Assembly: GCA_003452655.1 (NCBI GenBank)
Contig: DMNR01000458.1
Coordinates: 449-17,139, forward strand
DNA: 16,691 nucleotides
Direction: 5' to 3'
Origin: Actinomycetota bacterium
Lineage (GTDB): Bacteria; Actinomycetota; Actinomycetes; S36-B12; UBA10799
How positions within the stretch are numbered: position 1 is the stretch's first letter; every line of letters starts with the position of its first letter. The translations under genes were made by a program, and so were the position numbers. The notes under the pieces are model-generated. The model saw only the letters and a program-made list of their open reading frames with translations, searched no databases and was not told the DNA's origin. Below are positions 1 to 7,743 of the stretch, piece by piece.

Positions 1-1
1 C

Positions 2-208
2 CCGACTGGAGCCGCTGGCCCGACCGGACCCGTTGGCGCGACCGGCAGCGCGGGATATGTCGGACCGACAGGCCCCGATGGAGGTACGGGAATCACCGGC
101 GCCCCTGGCGCGACTGGCGCCCCGGGTCCTACAGGATCGATCGGTCCCACCGGGCCGACTGGACCCACCGGGCCGGTTGGACCCACCGGGCCGACTGGAA
201 CGGCCTGA
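2..208 (+). CDS. Collagen-like Gly-X-Y repeat protein, C-terminal end (5' partial)
   Basis: Reading from base 2, the frame is open to a TGA at 206-208 and encodes 68 residues. The first 66 are 22 uninterrupted X-Y-Gly triplets, followed by Thr-Ala and stop. Glycine at every third position is the signature of the collagen triple helix. The commonest triplet, read from glycine, is Gly-Pro-Thr; Pro and Thr dominate X and Y. No globular C-terminal domain, sorting motif or anchor follows the repeat. The start and any signal peptide or anchor lie before the window. The gene converges on the glycosyltransferase at 248-1333. Bacterial collagen-like proteins are usually surface filaments, and the Thr in Gly-Pro-Thr repeats is O-glycosylated in Bacillus BclA; whether that happens here is inference. 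The 62-codon ATG frame at 33-221 is a different frame lacking the Gly periodicity and is a shadow. Confidence 0.85.
   Translation, partial: PTGAAGPTGPVGATGSAGYVGPTGPDGGTGITGAPGATGAPGPTGSIGPTGPTGPTGPVGPTGPTGTA
145..198 (+). repeat. Three tandem 18-bp units in the collagen-like gene
   Basis: Units 145-162, 163-180 and 181-198 each read close to WCCCACCGGGCCGACTGG. The middle unit differs by two bases (GTT for ACT) and the first by its initial base. Each encodes two Gly-X-Y triplets. Near-identity at DNA level implies recent duplication within the coding repeat, so copy number may vary between strains. Confidence 0.8.
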
Positions 209-247
209 CGCTCGACGTTGAACGAGGTAAGACTGCTGCGGGTCCAC

Positions 248-1333
248 CTAAAGCGCGTCGGTTGCAAAGGTGAGGTTCGCAACGATGCGTTCACGATGTT
301 CCGCTGGCACCAAGCTGCCTGCTAGCAACGCGCGTCCAGTGGCCGCACTCTCGAGGTAATCGCCTACCCAGTAAGAACAAATGGCATATTCGTCGAGGGC
401 TCGCCACACGTAGATGTCTGATTCCACAAAGAGACGGTCGCTTGGTTCACTGATCGCCATTGCCGCCTGGGCGAAGATCTTGCCCGTCGCGAATGCCCGA
501 CGTTCCCGATATCTGCGGGCCAGCTGGTACAGGGGCTCTGCGCGGGTCGGCCGGAATTCGAATGCCTTCAGGTAGCGCTCGAGAACAATGCCGTCGGCCA
601 AGTCCAACTTCTCACTCAGCTTCCCCAGCTCATACAGGCAGTACCACACCTCTTCGTCCCAGCCACCCGCAGCAGCGCGACGTTCGTAGGCCGCCAATGC
701 AGCTTCATACTGCTGGGAATCACGGTAGCTCTGCGCCAGATAGAACAGGTAGCGGGTGTTGTGCGGTTCATCGACAAGCGCCCGCTCAAGAATCTGCGCG
801 TCACGGGAGTACTTCGTAACCGGATCTACCTTGCTCCGTCCACCATCTGAATGGACCCGGACCTGAAGTCCTGGAATCTCGGGATTGGCCACCTTCTCAC
901 CGCAAGTGACGTACTCGTGAAGCACGCCTTCGAAGCGCCATGGCAGGTCATTGCGAACGATGCATGCTCGGGTGTAGCGAACTGCCCCAAGGCAAAATTC
1001 GAGGCTGTACGCAGGCTCGGTCAGGTCGGGCCAAGTGAATCCCCCCGGAACTAGCAGTTCCTCGTCGGCATCGAACACAAGTGTGTAGTCAGCCCTCCCT
1101 TTAGCGAGAGCCAATGCCTGAGTCCTGTTGGTGCCGAAATCGACCCACGGTCGCTCGTACAGCTCACCCGGAATCCCGACCAGCGCCTCACACACCGCGC
1201 CTTGTGTGCCGTCTATGGAACCGGTGTCGACGATGACCCACGAGTCGATGACTGGCCGCAGGGCCCTCAGGCATCGTTGGATAACGTGCGCCTCGTCCCT
1301 GACGATCATGTTGAGGCAGATGGTTGATGTCAT
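248..1333 (-). CDS. GT2-type glycosyltransferase with C-terminal TPR-like helices
   Basis: 361 residues. The N-terminal half is a GT-A fold family 2 glycosyltransferase: NMIVRDE at residues 8-14, DTGSxDGT at 36-43, the metal/nucleotide-binding DAD at 88-90, and WRFEGVLHEY at 132-141, a motif I recall from TPR-containing family 2 transferases. From about residue 175 to 290 the chain is helical with TPR-like character (for example YLAQSYRDSQQYEAAL). No signal peptide or membrane segment is seen, so it is probably cytoplasmic. It should transfer a sugar from a nucleotide-sugar donor; donor and acceptor cannot be read from sequence. The ATG lies 24 nt after the acpS stop on the same strand with only a weak ribosome-binding site, so it is probably the last gene of the rplM-to-acpS block. 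It faces the collagen-like gene, a plausible but unproven acceptor. TPR-bearing members of this family include peptide/protein glycosyltransferases. Confidence 0.85.
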   Translation of the reverse strand: MTSTICLNMIVRDEAHVIQRCLRALRPVIDSWVIVDTGSIDGTQGAVCEALVGIPGELYERPWVDFGTNRTQALALAKGRADYTLVFDADEELLVPGGFTWPDLTEPAYSLEFCLGAVRYTRACIVRNDLPWRFEGVLHEYVTCGEKVANPEIPGLQVRVHSDGGRSKVDPVTKYSRDAQILERALVDEPHNTRYLFYLAQSYRDSQQYEAALAAYERRAAAGGWDEEVWYCLYELGKLSEKLDLADGIVLERYLKAFEFRPTRAEPLYQLARRYRERRAFATGKIFAQAAMAISEPSDRLFVESDIYVWRALDEYAICSYWVGDYLESAATGRALLAGSLVPAEHRERIVANLTFATDAL

Positions 1334-1357
1334 CGTGGCCTATCGTAGAACCGGAGC

Positions 1358-1738
1358 CTACGTTCGTTCGCACCTTTCGGCGATGACGTAGGCAATCGCC
1401 TGGCCGCCATCATGGGCCAACGACACGTGCCAATCGGTGATGCCCAACTCATCGCTAAGTTCCTTCAATCGCCCAGACAGAACTAGTGATGGACGACCAG
1501 ACGCCGCCGTCTGGACCTCGCAGTCAAGAGGGCGCAACTCACCAACGTCTCCGAGCGCCTTGACCACCGCTTCCTTAGCGGCGAACCGTGCCGCCAGCGA
1601 CTCGGCTGATCGCGCTCGCCCACCGTCACCGTGGGTCTCGCCCGGCGTGAGCGTGCGATCAAGAGTGGCGGGCGTCCGTCGGAGCATCCATTTGAATCGT
1701 TCGACGTCAACGATGTCGACACCGATCCCGATGATCAC
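1358..1738 (-). CDS. acpS: Holo-[acyl-carrier-protein] synthase
   Basis: 126 residues, the usual AcpS length. It transfers 4'-phosphopantetheine from CoA to the conserved serine of apo-ACP, activating fatty-acid synthesis in the cytoplasm. Visible motifs are IGxGVDIVDVERF near the N terminus, with Mg-binding Asp8, and RFAAKEAVVKALG from Arg51, with Mg-binding Glu56. The start is GTG at 1738 (GTG ATC ATC GGG), the only position giving the canonical N terminus. It lies 7 nt after the glmS TAG with no clear Shine-Dalgarno, which suggests translational coupling to glmS. In many actinobacteria acpS is followed by an NAD(P)HX-repair gene and alr; here a glycosyltransferase follows instead. Confidence 0.95.
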   Translation of the reverse strand: MIIGIGVDIVDVERFKWMLRRTPATLDRTLTPGETHGDGGRARSAESLAARFAAKEAVVKALGDVGELRPLDCEVQTAASGRPSLVLSGRLKELSDELGITDWHVSLAHDGGQAIAYVIAERCERT

Positions 1739-1745
1739 TAGTCAG

Positions 1746-3596
1746 CTACTCAACCGTGACGGACTTCGCGAGGTTCCGCGGCTGGTCAACGTCATGGCCC
1801 TTGACCGTTGCGAGTTCGCAAGCGAAGACCTGGAGCGGGACAGTCGCGACCAACGGCTGCATCAGCGTCGGGCACGCAGGAACGCGAATGATGTGGTCTG
1901 CGTAGGGAACCACCAATTCGTCGCCTTCCTCAGCGATGACGATGGTCTTTGCCCCGCGGGCACGGACCTCCTGGATATTCGAAACGATCTTCTCGTGAAG
2001 AAGGCCGCGCCCACGCGGCGATGGGACGACCACCACCACGGGAATCCCTTCCTCAAGCAGCGCGATCGGACCGTGCTTCAACTCGCCGGCAGCGAAGCCC
2101 TCGGCATGCATGTAGGCAAGCTCTTTGAGCTTGAGCGCACCTTCAAGTGCCACTGGGAATCCAACGTGCCGACCTATGAAGAGCACGCTAGGGGCATCGG
2201 CGAACTCTTGCGCCAACTCCCGAACACCCTCGGTGGTATCGAGTACGAGGTCAACCTTGCCAGGCATATCCGCCAACTCGTTGACGATGGTCGCGATCTC
2301 GTCACCGTATTTGTTACCGCGTACCTGGGCCAGGTAAAGCGCTACCAGGTAGCACGCAACGACCTGCGTCAAAAACGCCTTCGTTGACGCGACGGCGATC
2401 TCGGGCCCCGCGTACGTGTAGAGCGCGGCGTCGGCCTCCCGCGGAATTGTCGAGCCCTGCGTATTGCAGATTGCTAGAACCTTTGACCCCTGCTCCCGCG
2501 CGTAACGCATGGCCATCAGGGTGTCCATCGTCTCCCCGGACTGCGAGATGGCGATAACCAGAATGCGACTATTCAGGATCGGGTCGCGATAGCGGAACTC
2601 ACTTGCCAGCTCAACCTCGGTGGGGATGCGGGTCCAGTGTTCGATCGCGTACTTCGCGATCATTCCCGAGTGGTATGCGGTTCCGCAGGCGATGATGACG
2701 ATCTTGTCGATCTCGCGCAGTTCGTGGTCGGAAAGCGTCATGTTGTCTAGCTGCAATAGTCCATCACTGCCGATGCGGCCGAGCAGAGTGTCCGCAACAG
2801 CCTTCGGCTGCTCAGCGATCTCCTTGAGCATGAACAGGTCGTATCCGCCCTTTTCAGCTGCCGATGCGTCCCAAGTGACGGTGAAAGGGGTGACCTGCGT
2901 CGGTTCGCCGAAGAAGTCAGTGATCTCGACACCGTCACGGCGCAACACAACAATCTGATCCTGACCAAGTTCGATCGCATCGCGCGTGTACTCGATGAAG
3001 GCCGCGACGTCCGAGGCAAGGAAATTTTCGCCGTCCCCCACCCCGACGACAAGCGGACTATTCCGTCGCGCCCCAACGACGAGATCTGGAAAATCTGCGT
3101 GAACGATGACAAGAGTGAATGCACCAGTCAATCGCTGACAAACGCGGCGAACGGCTGCCACGAGGTCCGCCGGGTCTTGAGCCAATTCAGCTGACACGAG
3201 GTGAGCGGCAACTTCGGAATCTGTCTCTGACAGGAGGGTGACACCTGCTGCTTCAAGCTCTGCGCGCAAGACGGCGAAGTTCTCGATGATGCCGTTGTGA
3301 ATGACTGCGACTCGACCATCACCGCTGACATGCGGGTGAGCGTTGGCATCGTTCGGGGCCCCGTGAGTTGCCCATCGTGTATGGCCGATGCCGGTCGTGC
3401 TCTGTGGCAAGGGATCGTCGCCAAGCAATCCCTCGAGGTTAGCCAGCTTGCCCGCCTTCTTGCGAGTCTGAATCGTCCCGTCGGCAACCACCGCAACTCC
3501 AGCTGAGTCGTACCCACGGTATTCGAGCCGACGAAGGCCTGAAACGACAACTTCAAGGGCCTGTTTTTCGCCTACATATCCGACGATTCCACACAT
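1746..3596 (-). CDS. glmS: Glutamine--fructose-6-phosphate aminotransferase (isomerizing)
   Basis: 616 residues, full length. It makes glucosamine-6-phosphate from fructose-6-phosphate and glutamine, the entry to UDP-GlcNAc and peptidoglycan. The N-terminal class II glutaminase domain has nucleophile Cys2 in MCGIVGYVG, GHTRWATHG at 71-79 and HNGIIEN at 100-106. Two SIS sugar-isomerase domains follow: the first contains IACGTAYHSG and the second GRHVGFPVALEGALKLKEL and AAGELKHGPIAL. The end, DQPRNLAKSVTVE, is the conserved GlmS C-terminal tail. The ATG at 3596 places Cys2 correctly. The gap to the glmM stop is 25 nt, leaving no room for a glmS ribozyme, so control is probably operon-level. Confidence 0.97.
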   Translation of the reverse strand: MCGIVGYVGEKQALEVVVSGLRRLEYRGYDSAGVAVVADGTIQTRKKAGKLANLEGLLGDDPLPQSTTGIGHTRWATHGAPNDANAHPHVSGDGRVAVIHNGIIENFAVLRAELEAAGVTLLSETDSEVAAHLVSAELAQDPADLVAAVRRVCQRLTGAFTLVIVHADFPDLVVGARRNSPLVVGVGDGENFLASDVAAFIEYTRDAIELGQDQIVVLRRDGVEITDFFGEPTQVTPFTVTWDASAAEKGGYDLFMLKEIAEQPKAVADTLLGRIGSDGLLQLDNMTLSDHELREIDKIVIIACGTAYHSGMIAKYAIEHWTRIPTEVELASEFRYRDPILNSRILVIAISQSGETMDTLMAMRYAREQGSKVLAICNTQGSTIPREADAALYTYAGPEIAVASTKAFLTQVVACYLVALYLAQVRGNKYGDEIATIVNELADMPGKVDLVLDTTEGVRELAQEFADAPSVLFIGRHVGFPVALEGALKLKELAYMHAEGFAAGELKHGPIALLEEGIPVVVVVPSPRGRGLLHEKIVSNIQEVRARGAKTIVIAEEGDELVVPYADHIIRVPACPTLMQPLVATVPLQVFACELATVKGHDVDQPRNLAKSVTVE

Positions 3597-3621
3597 GGCC
3601 CAGAGCTTATGCCCAACCGCC

Positions 3622-4965
3622 TCACGGAAGCGGAATACACCTGCTCACCGCGTCGGCCAATCGTGCGGCAACCGCATGCGCTTGCTCTTGCGTTGGGGCT
3701 TCAACCATGACCCGCACGAGGGGTTCTGTTCCCGACGGACGCAACAGGACCCGCCCGCTGGTACCCAACTGCTGCTCGGCATGTGCCACAGCTTCTTGCA
3801 GTTCAGCACTGTGCGTAACAGCTGTCCGATCAACTCCTGAGACGTTGATCAACACTTGTGGAAGCTTCGTCATAATGGCCGCAAGCTCCGCGATGGACTT
3901 GCCACTGGACGCAATCTGAGCGGCCAGCATCAAGCCGGTAAGAACGCCATCCCCGGTGGTTGCGAATTCGCTGAGGATGACGTGGCCGCTCTGCTCGCCG
4001 CCGAGGTTATAGCCACCCTCCGCCATTGCCTCCAGAACGTAACGATCGCCTACAGCAGCTTGGACGACGTTAATCCCATTGGCGTTCATCGCCTGAATGA
4101 AGCCAAGGTTCGACATGACCGTGGCGACGACGGTGTTGGCGACGAGTTTGCCGCGCTCCAACATGGCCATGGCAAGAATCGCCAAGATTTGGTCACCATC
4201 GACCAATTCGCCGTTGGCATCGACTGCAAGGCATCGATCCGCATCTCCGTCATGCGCCAGACCAAGGTCAGCGCCGTGCTCGAGGACCGCCGCTTTGAGG
4301 TCACCCATGTGGGTCGAACCGCAGTCGCGATTAATGTTCAACCCATCAGGGTTGGTGTGGATCTCAATGACTTCGGCACCTGCCAGTCGGTAGGCGGCCG
4401 GACCAACCACCGAAGCAGCACCGTTGGCACCATCGACGACCAGTTTCACGCCAGTGAGCTTGTTCGGCACCGCGAGTGCCAGGTGATCGAGATAGCGCTG
4501 CGCAGCATCTGTTGCGTCAGTGATCCGACCAACATCTTCGCCAATGGGTGCATCGAAGGGCAGGCCTAAGAGACCTTCGATCTCGTCTTCGACCGCATCC
4601 GGCAACTTCGAACCGCCAGCGGCAAAGAACTTGATGCCGTTGTCCGGCATTGGATTGTGCGAAGCAGACAACATCACACCGAACGTTGCATTGAGTTCGG
4701 CAGTTAAGAAAGCGACCGCAGGTGTCGGAAGCACACCGACCCTCAACACGTCGACACCTGAGCTGGCCAGACCTGCACAAACGGCGGCTTCGAGGAACTC
4801 TCCGCTGGCACGTGGATCACGACCGACAACAGCGAGTGGGCGACTCGTACCACTTTGTGGACGAAGGACGCGAGCGGCTGCGACCGCTAGGTCGAGTGCG
4901 AGGGGTGCGGTCAGAACCTTGTTGGCCAGACCCCGGACTCCGTCGGTACCAAATAGTCGCGTCAT
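3622..4965 (-). CDS. glmM: Phosphoglucosamine mutase
   Basis: 447 residues. It interconverts glucosamine-6-phosphate and glucosamine-1-phosphate, the step after GlmS; product and substrate genes are adjacent here. The start [12 protein letters not shown] is canonical. The phospho-serine loop LSASHNP holds Ser102, the catalytic position also in E. coli GlmM. The Mg-binding loop DGDADR is at 239-244 and the phosphate-binding RPSGTEP at 409-415, giving the four-domain phosphohexomutase order. The ATG at 4965 lies 29 nt after the rpsI stop, in the same direction. Coupling rpsI to glmM is common in actinobacteria and puts cell-wall precursor synthesis under a ribosomal-protein promoter. Confidence 0.97.
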   Translation of the reverse strand: MTRLFGTDGVRGLANKVLTAPLALDLAVAAARVLRPQSGTSRPLAVVGRDPRASGEFLEAAVCAGLASSGVDVLRVGVLPTPAVAFLTAELNATFGVMLSASHNPMPDNGIKFFAAGGSKLPDAVEDEIEGLLGLPFDAPIGEDVGRITDATDAAQRYLDHLALAVPNKLTGVKLVVDGANGAASVVGPAAYRLAGAEVIEIHTNPDGLNINRDCGSTHMGDLKAAVLEHGADLGLAHDGDADRCLAVDANGELVDGDQILAILAMAMLERGKLVANTVVATVMSNLGFIQAMNANGINVVQAAVGDRYVLEAMAEGGYNLGGEQSGHVILSEFATTGDGVLTGLMLAAQIASSGKSIAELAAIMTKLPQVLINVSGVDRTAVTHSAELQEAVAHAEQQLGTSGRVLLRPSGTEPLVRVMVEAPTQEQAHAVAARLADAVSRCIPLP

Positions 4966-4994
4966 AACCGTGCCAGCCTAGTAGCCAGCGCGGA

Positions 4995-5480
4995 TTAACG
5001 CTTGCTGTACTGCGGAGCCTTACGTGCCTTCTTCAGACCGTACTTCTTACGTTCCTTGGCCCGCGGATCGCGAGTGAGGTAACCGGCCTTCTTGAGCGAG
5101 GGTCGGTTGACCTCTTCGTCGATCTCATTGAGTGAGCGAGCAATGCCGAGGCGAAGCGCACCTGCCTGCCCACCAACGCCGCCGCCCGTCAGATTTGCAA
5201 CGACGTCGTACTGGCCCTCAGCGTCGACAGCCTTGAACGGTTCGTTGACGATCTGCTGGTGAACGCGGTTCGGGAAGTAGTCCTCCAGAGTGCGTCCGTT
5301 GATGACCCACTGCCCTGTTCCAGGGACAATTCGCACCCGGGCAACCGCTTCCTTGCGGCGACCGGTTGCGCCGGCGGGGGCCGTCTTCGCGGGGCGATCA
5401 ACAGTGCTGGTCGCCTTGCTGGGCGTGGACTCTGAGGTATAGCTCGTCGGTTCGATCTCTTCGACGTCAACTTCGGTCAC
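4995..5480 (-). CDS. rpsI: 30S ribosomal protein S9 (uS9)
   Basis: 161 residues. The S9 core starts near residue 38 ([12 protein letters not shown]) and ends with the hallmark QYSKR tail that reaches the ribosomal P site. The first ~37 residues are an acidic, Ser/Thr-rich extension ending in a Lys/Ala/Pro stretch, longer than in E. coli S9; similar extensions occur in actinobacterial S9. The start is GTG at 5480, preceded by AAAGGA 11 nt upstream. It lies 36 nt after the rplM stop and forms the classical rplM-rpsI pair. Confidence 0.96.
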   Translation of the reverse strand: MTEVDVEEIEPTSYTSESTPSKATSTVDRPAKTAPAGATGRRKEAVARVRIVPGTGQWVINGRTLEDYFPNRVHQQIVNEPFKAVDAEGQYDVVANLTGGGVGGQAGALRLGIARSLNEIDEEVNRPSLKKAGYLTRDPRAKERKKYGLKKARKAPQYSKR

Positions 5481-5516
5481 TGCGAGGGTGATCCTTTCCG
5501 GGAAATTCTTTGAGAA

Positions 5517-5990
5517 CTAGGAGTTTGACTTAGCGGTTGCTGAGGCTGGTTGGGCAACCTGCGTCAACTCGTAAGGCGTGGGCTGCTGGGCAGCATGTGG
5601 GTGTTCCGGGCCTGCGTAGACCTTCAGCTTGCGGATTTGCGCAGCTCCGAGCTTGTTGTGCGGAAGCATCCCGGCGACTGCCTTCTCAACGGCGCGCCGT
5701 GGATCCTTGTCGAGCAGGTCTGAGTACTTCGTCGCACGCAGACCACCCGGGTAGCCGGAGTGACGGTAGGCAAGCTTCTTTTCCAGCTTCTGGCCGGTGA
5801 GCGCAACCTTGTCAGCATTAATGATGACAACGAAATCGCCGCCATCAACATGGGGCGCAAACGTCGGCTTGTGCTTGCCGCGCAGCAACGTCGCGGTCTG
5901 GCTGGCAAGACGGCCGAGCACGATGTCGGTGGCATCAATGACATGCCACTGACGATCCACATCGCCGGGCTTGGGGCTGTACGTACGCAC
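5517..5990 (-). CDS. rplM: 50S ribosomal protein L13 (uL13)
   Basis: 157 residues. L13 is an early-assembling 23S rRNA-binding protein. Recognisable stretches are [24 protein letters not shown] and the signature [12 protein letters not shown]. The last ~15 residues are a Gln/Ala/Ser-rich tail beyond the usual end. The start is GTG at 5990 ([10 protein letters not shown]) with GAAGG 7 nt upstream. It is the first gene of the block rplM-rpsI-glmM-glmS-acpS-glycosyltransferase, so the upstream region 5991-6160 should hold its promoter. Confidence 0.96.
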   Translation of the reverse strand: MRTYSPKPGDVDRQWHVIDATDIVLGRLASQTATLLRGKHKPTFAPHVDGGDFVVIINADKVALTGQKLEKKLAYRHSGYPGGLRATKYSDLLDKDPRRAVEKAVAGMLPHNKLGAAQIRKLKVYAGPEHPHAAQQPTPYELTQVAQPASATAKSNS

Positions 5991-6127
5991 GGAGCAACCT
6001 TCGAATCTTTGTTCTTGAATTTGGGCTTTGGCGTGGGTCGCTTGTGATGCCAGATCGCTTGCTTACCTTGACACCTAAACAAACCTGCCTCGTCGCCGCG
6101 CCTAGACGGCGCCAACCACGGTCTCCC

Positions 6128-6157
6128 AGAGTACCTGCCTACCTGACTTCTGGTCAA
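6128..6157 (-). promoter_or_regulatory. Candidate promoter for the rplM operon
   Basis: On the minus strand, TTGACC (6157-6152) and TACTCT (6133-6128) are separated by 18 nt and match a primary-sigma promoter, including the actinobacterial TANNNT -10. Transcription would start near 6121, giving a leader of about 130 nt before the rplM GTG. The leader has a small GC-rich inverted repeat (GCGCC 6098-6102 / GGCGC 6108-6112). L13 leaders regulate this operon in other bacteria; that role here is inference. Confidence 0.45.
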
Positions 6158-6213
6158 AGCAGGTGGCCGGATTCACAGTTGCCGGAAGTTCAGAAGCGGC
6201 AATCCTGTCGCTC

Positions 6214-6241
6214 AGCGGGAAATTTGATCATCAAATCCGCT
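6214..6241. promoter_or_regulatory. Operator-like palindrome before the MFS transporter
   Basis: ATTTGAT-C-ATCAAAT (6222-6236) is a perfect 7-bp inverted repeat around one central base. It is flanked by a second matched pair, AGCGG (6214-6218) and CCGCT (6237-6241), with three extra bases on the left side. It ends 11 nt before the ATG at 6253, as expected for a repressor site at a start region. The following bases, TAAGAA plus 6 nt then ATG, could be a weak -10 for a leaderless transcript; no Shine-Dalgarno is seen. No regulator gene is adjacent. Confidence 0.5.
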
Positions 6242-6252
6242 AAGAACCTCCC

Positions 6253-7731
6253 ATGTCTACTGCCGAGGCCAACGTCGTCAACCGCAGCACGATCCCCGCG
6301 AGGATCGATCGCCTTCCGTGGGCCCGATTTCATACGCGGCTAATCATCGCCCTCGGAGTCGCTTGGATCCTTGATGGGCTCGAGATCACTATCGCCTCCT
6401 CAATCGCCGGCGTCCTCACCGAACCAGACACACTCAATCTTTCATCCACTCAAGCCGGAGCGATCGCATCCGTCTACCTGCTCGGCGAGGTGGTTGGCGC
6501 ACTCTTCTTTGGACGTCTGTCTGACCGCCTCGGACGCCGCAGACTCTTCATGATCACCCTGGGCGTCTATCTCATCGGCAGCGGATTGAGCGCGCTCACT
6601 CTTGGCACAAGTGCCGGGTGGGTGGTCTTCCTGTACGCGACACGCTTTGTGGCCGGCATGGGTATCGGCGGTGAGTACGCGGCGATCAACTCCGCGATCG
6701 ATGAAATGATTCCGGCCCGCTATCGAGGGCGCGTCGATATCGGTATCAACGGCACCTACTGGGCTGGCGCGATTATTGGAACGTTTGCATCGCTACTGTT
6801 CCTCAACGTCTTCGCACCGAGTATCGGATGGCGCCTCGGATTCCTGCTTGGTCCGATCCTCGCCGTCGTCATCATCTTTGTCCGTAGGACTCTTCCGGAG
6901 AGCCCACGCTGGCAATTGATGCATGGCCAAGTCGACGAAGCTAATGCCTCCATCGACCAGATCGAATCCGAGGTTCGCGCAGACGGGTATGAGCTACCGA
7001 AGGTCGATGACTCGATGGCGATCGAGATGAAGCCGGGCAATGATCTCGGCTACTTGACCCTCCTCAAGGTCCTCTTCGTGACCTACCCAAAACGGGCGGT
7101 GCTTGGGGCATCGCTAATGATCACTCAATCATTCCTCTACAACGCGATCTTCTTCACTTACACGCTGGTGCTCGTGAAGTTCTACGGCGTCAGCGCGACC
7201 ATGGCGCCGGTTTTCCTCATTGCCTTTGCCATCGGCAACCTGGCCGGACCGCTGCTTCTCGGCAAGTTCTTCGACACCCTTGGCCGAAAGAAGATGATTG
7301 CTGGCACATACATCGGCTCCGGAGTTCTACTGGCCATCAGCGCGTGGATGTTCAACGAAGGAATGCTCACGGCGTTGACTCAAACCATCTGGTGGTGCGT
7401 GATCTTCTTCTTTGCTTCAGCGGGCGCAAGCGCCGCCTATCTGACGGTGAGTGAGATCTTCCCGGTCGAAGTTCGCGCCAAAGCAATCGCAGTCTTCTTC
7501 GCAATCGCCCAATGCTTCGGCGCAATAGGACCAGTCTTCTACGGCCACCTGATCGGTGATGGCAGCGATCCATTCCTGCTGTTCATTGGCTATCTGGTCG
7601 GAGCGGCCGTAATGGTCCTTGGGGGCGTTATCGCGATTGTCTTCGGGGTCAACGCTGAGGGTCGATCACTTGAGGATATTGCCCGCCCACTAACTGCCGT
7701 CGGAGACATCCCAATTACCACCACACGCTAA
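6253..7731 (+). CDS. MFS transporter, sugar/metabolite:H+ symporter type
   Basis: 492 residues, about 12 predicted membrane segments. MFS signatures are visible: GRLSDRLGRRR in the loop after TM2, RFVAGMGIGGEYAA in TM4, PESPRW after TM6, FDTLGRKK in the TM8-9 loop, and SEIFPVEVRAKA in the second half. PESPRW and the TM4 motif place it with the sugar-porter-like/metabolite:H+ symporter branch; the substrate cannot be assigned. The N terminus is a short cytoplasmic segment (IDRLPWARFHTR) leading into TM1. It is divergent from rplM and convergent with truA, with only 12 nt between stop codons. It sits on the opposite strand between truA and rplM, which are near neighbours in many actinobacteria, so it looks like a lineage-specific insertion. 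The palindrome at 6214-6241 suggests specific repression. Confidence 0.9.
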   Translation: MSTAEANVVNRSTIPARIDRLPWARFHTRLIIALGVAWILDGLEITIASSIAGVLTEPDTLNLSSTQAGAIASVYLLGEVVGALFFGRLSDRLGRRRLFMITLGVYLIGSGLSALTLGTSAGWVVFLYATRFVAGMGIGGEYAAINSAIDEMIPARYRGRVDIGINGTYWAGAIIGTFASLLFLNVFAPSIGWRLGFLLGPILAVVIIFVRRTLPESPRWQLMHGQVDEANASIDQIESEVRADGYELPKVDDSMAIEMKPGNDLGYLTLLKVLFVTYPKRAVLGASLMITQSFLYNAIFFTYTLVLVKFYGVSATMAPVFLIAFAIGNLAGPLLLGKFFDTLGRKKMIAGTYIGSGVLLAISAWMFNEGMLTALTQTIWWCVIFFFASAGASAAYLTVSEIFPVEVRAKAIAVFFAIAQCFGAIGPVFYGHLIGDGSDPFLLFIGYLVGAAVMVLGGVIAIVFGVNAEGRSLEDIARPLTAVGDIPITTTR

Positions 7732-7743
7732 GAGTCGCTTGGA

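Noticed and set aside
1..208. Repeat array resembling a CRISPR or satellite
   Set aside because: Period is 9/18 bp with no spacers, and it is explained by Gly-X-Y coding.
33..221. 62-codon open frame with repeated Pro-Gly-Arg-Leu
   Set aside because: It is the collagen-like gene read out of frame; only the frame from base 2 gives Gly at every third residue and ends cleanly at 208.
209..247. Terminator between the collagen-like gene and the glycosyltransferase
   Set aside because: Only a 4-bp stem (CTCG/CGAG) without a T-tract is present.
1437..2387. 316-codon open frame on the plus strand
   Set aside because: Entirely antisense to acpS and glmS, which have full family motifs; the translation has no recognisable domain.
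3597..3621. glmS ribozyme upstream of glmS
   Set aside because: Only 25 nt lie between glmM and glmS, too short for the ribozyme core.
3856..4569. 237-codon open frame on the plus strand
   Set aside because: Antisense shadow of glmM, no motif.
7732..7743. Bidirectional terminator between the MFS gene and truA
   Set aside because: The gap is 12 nt and contains no inverted repeat or T-tract.
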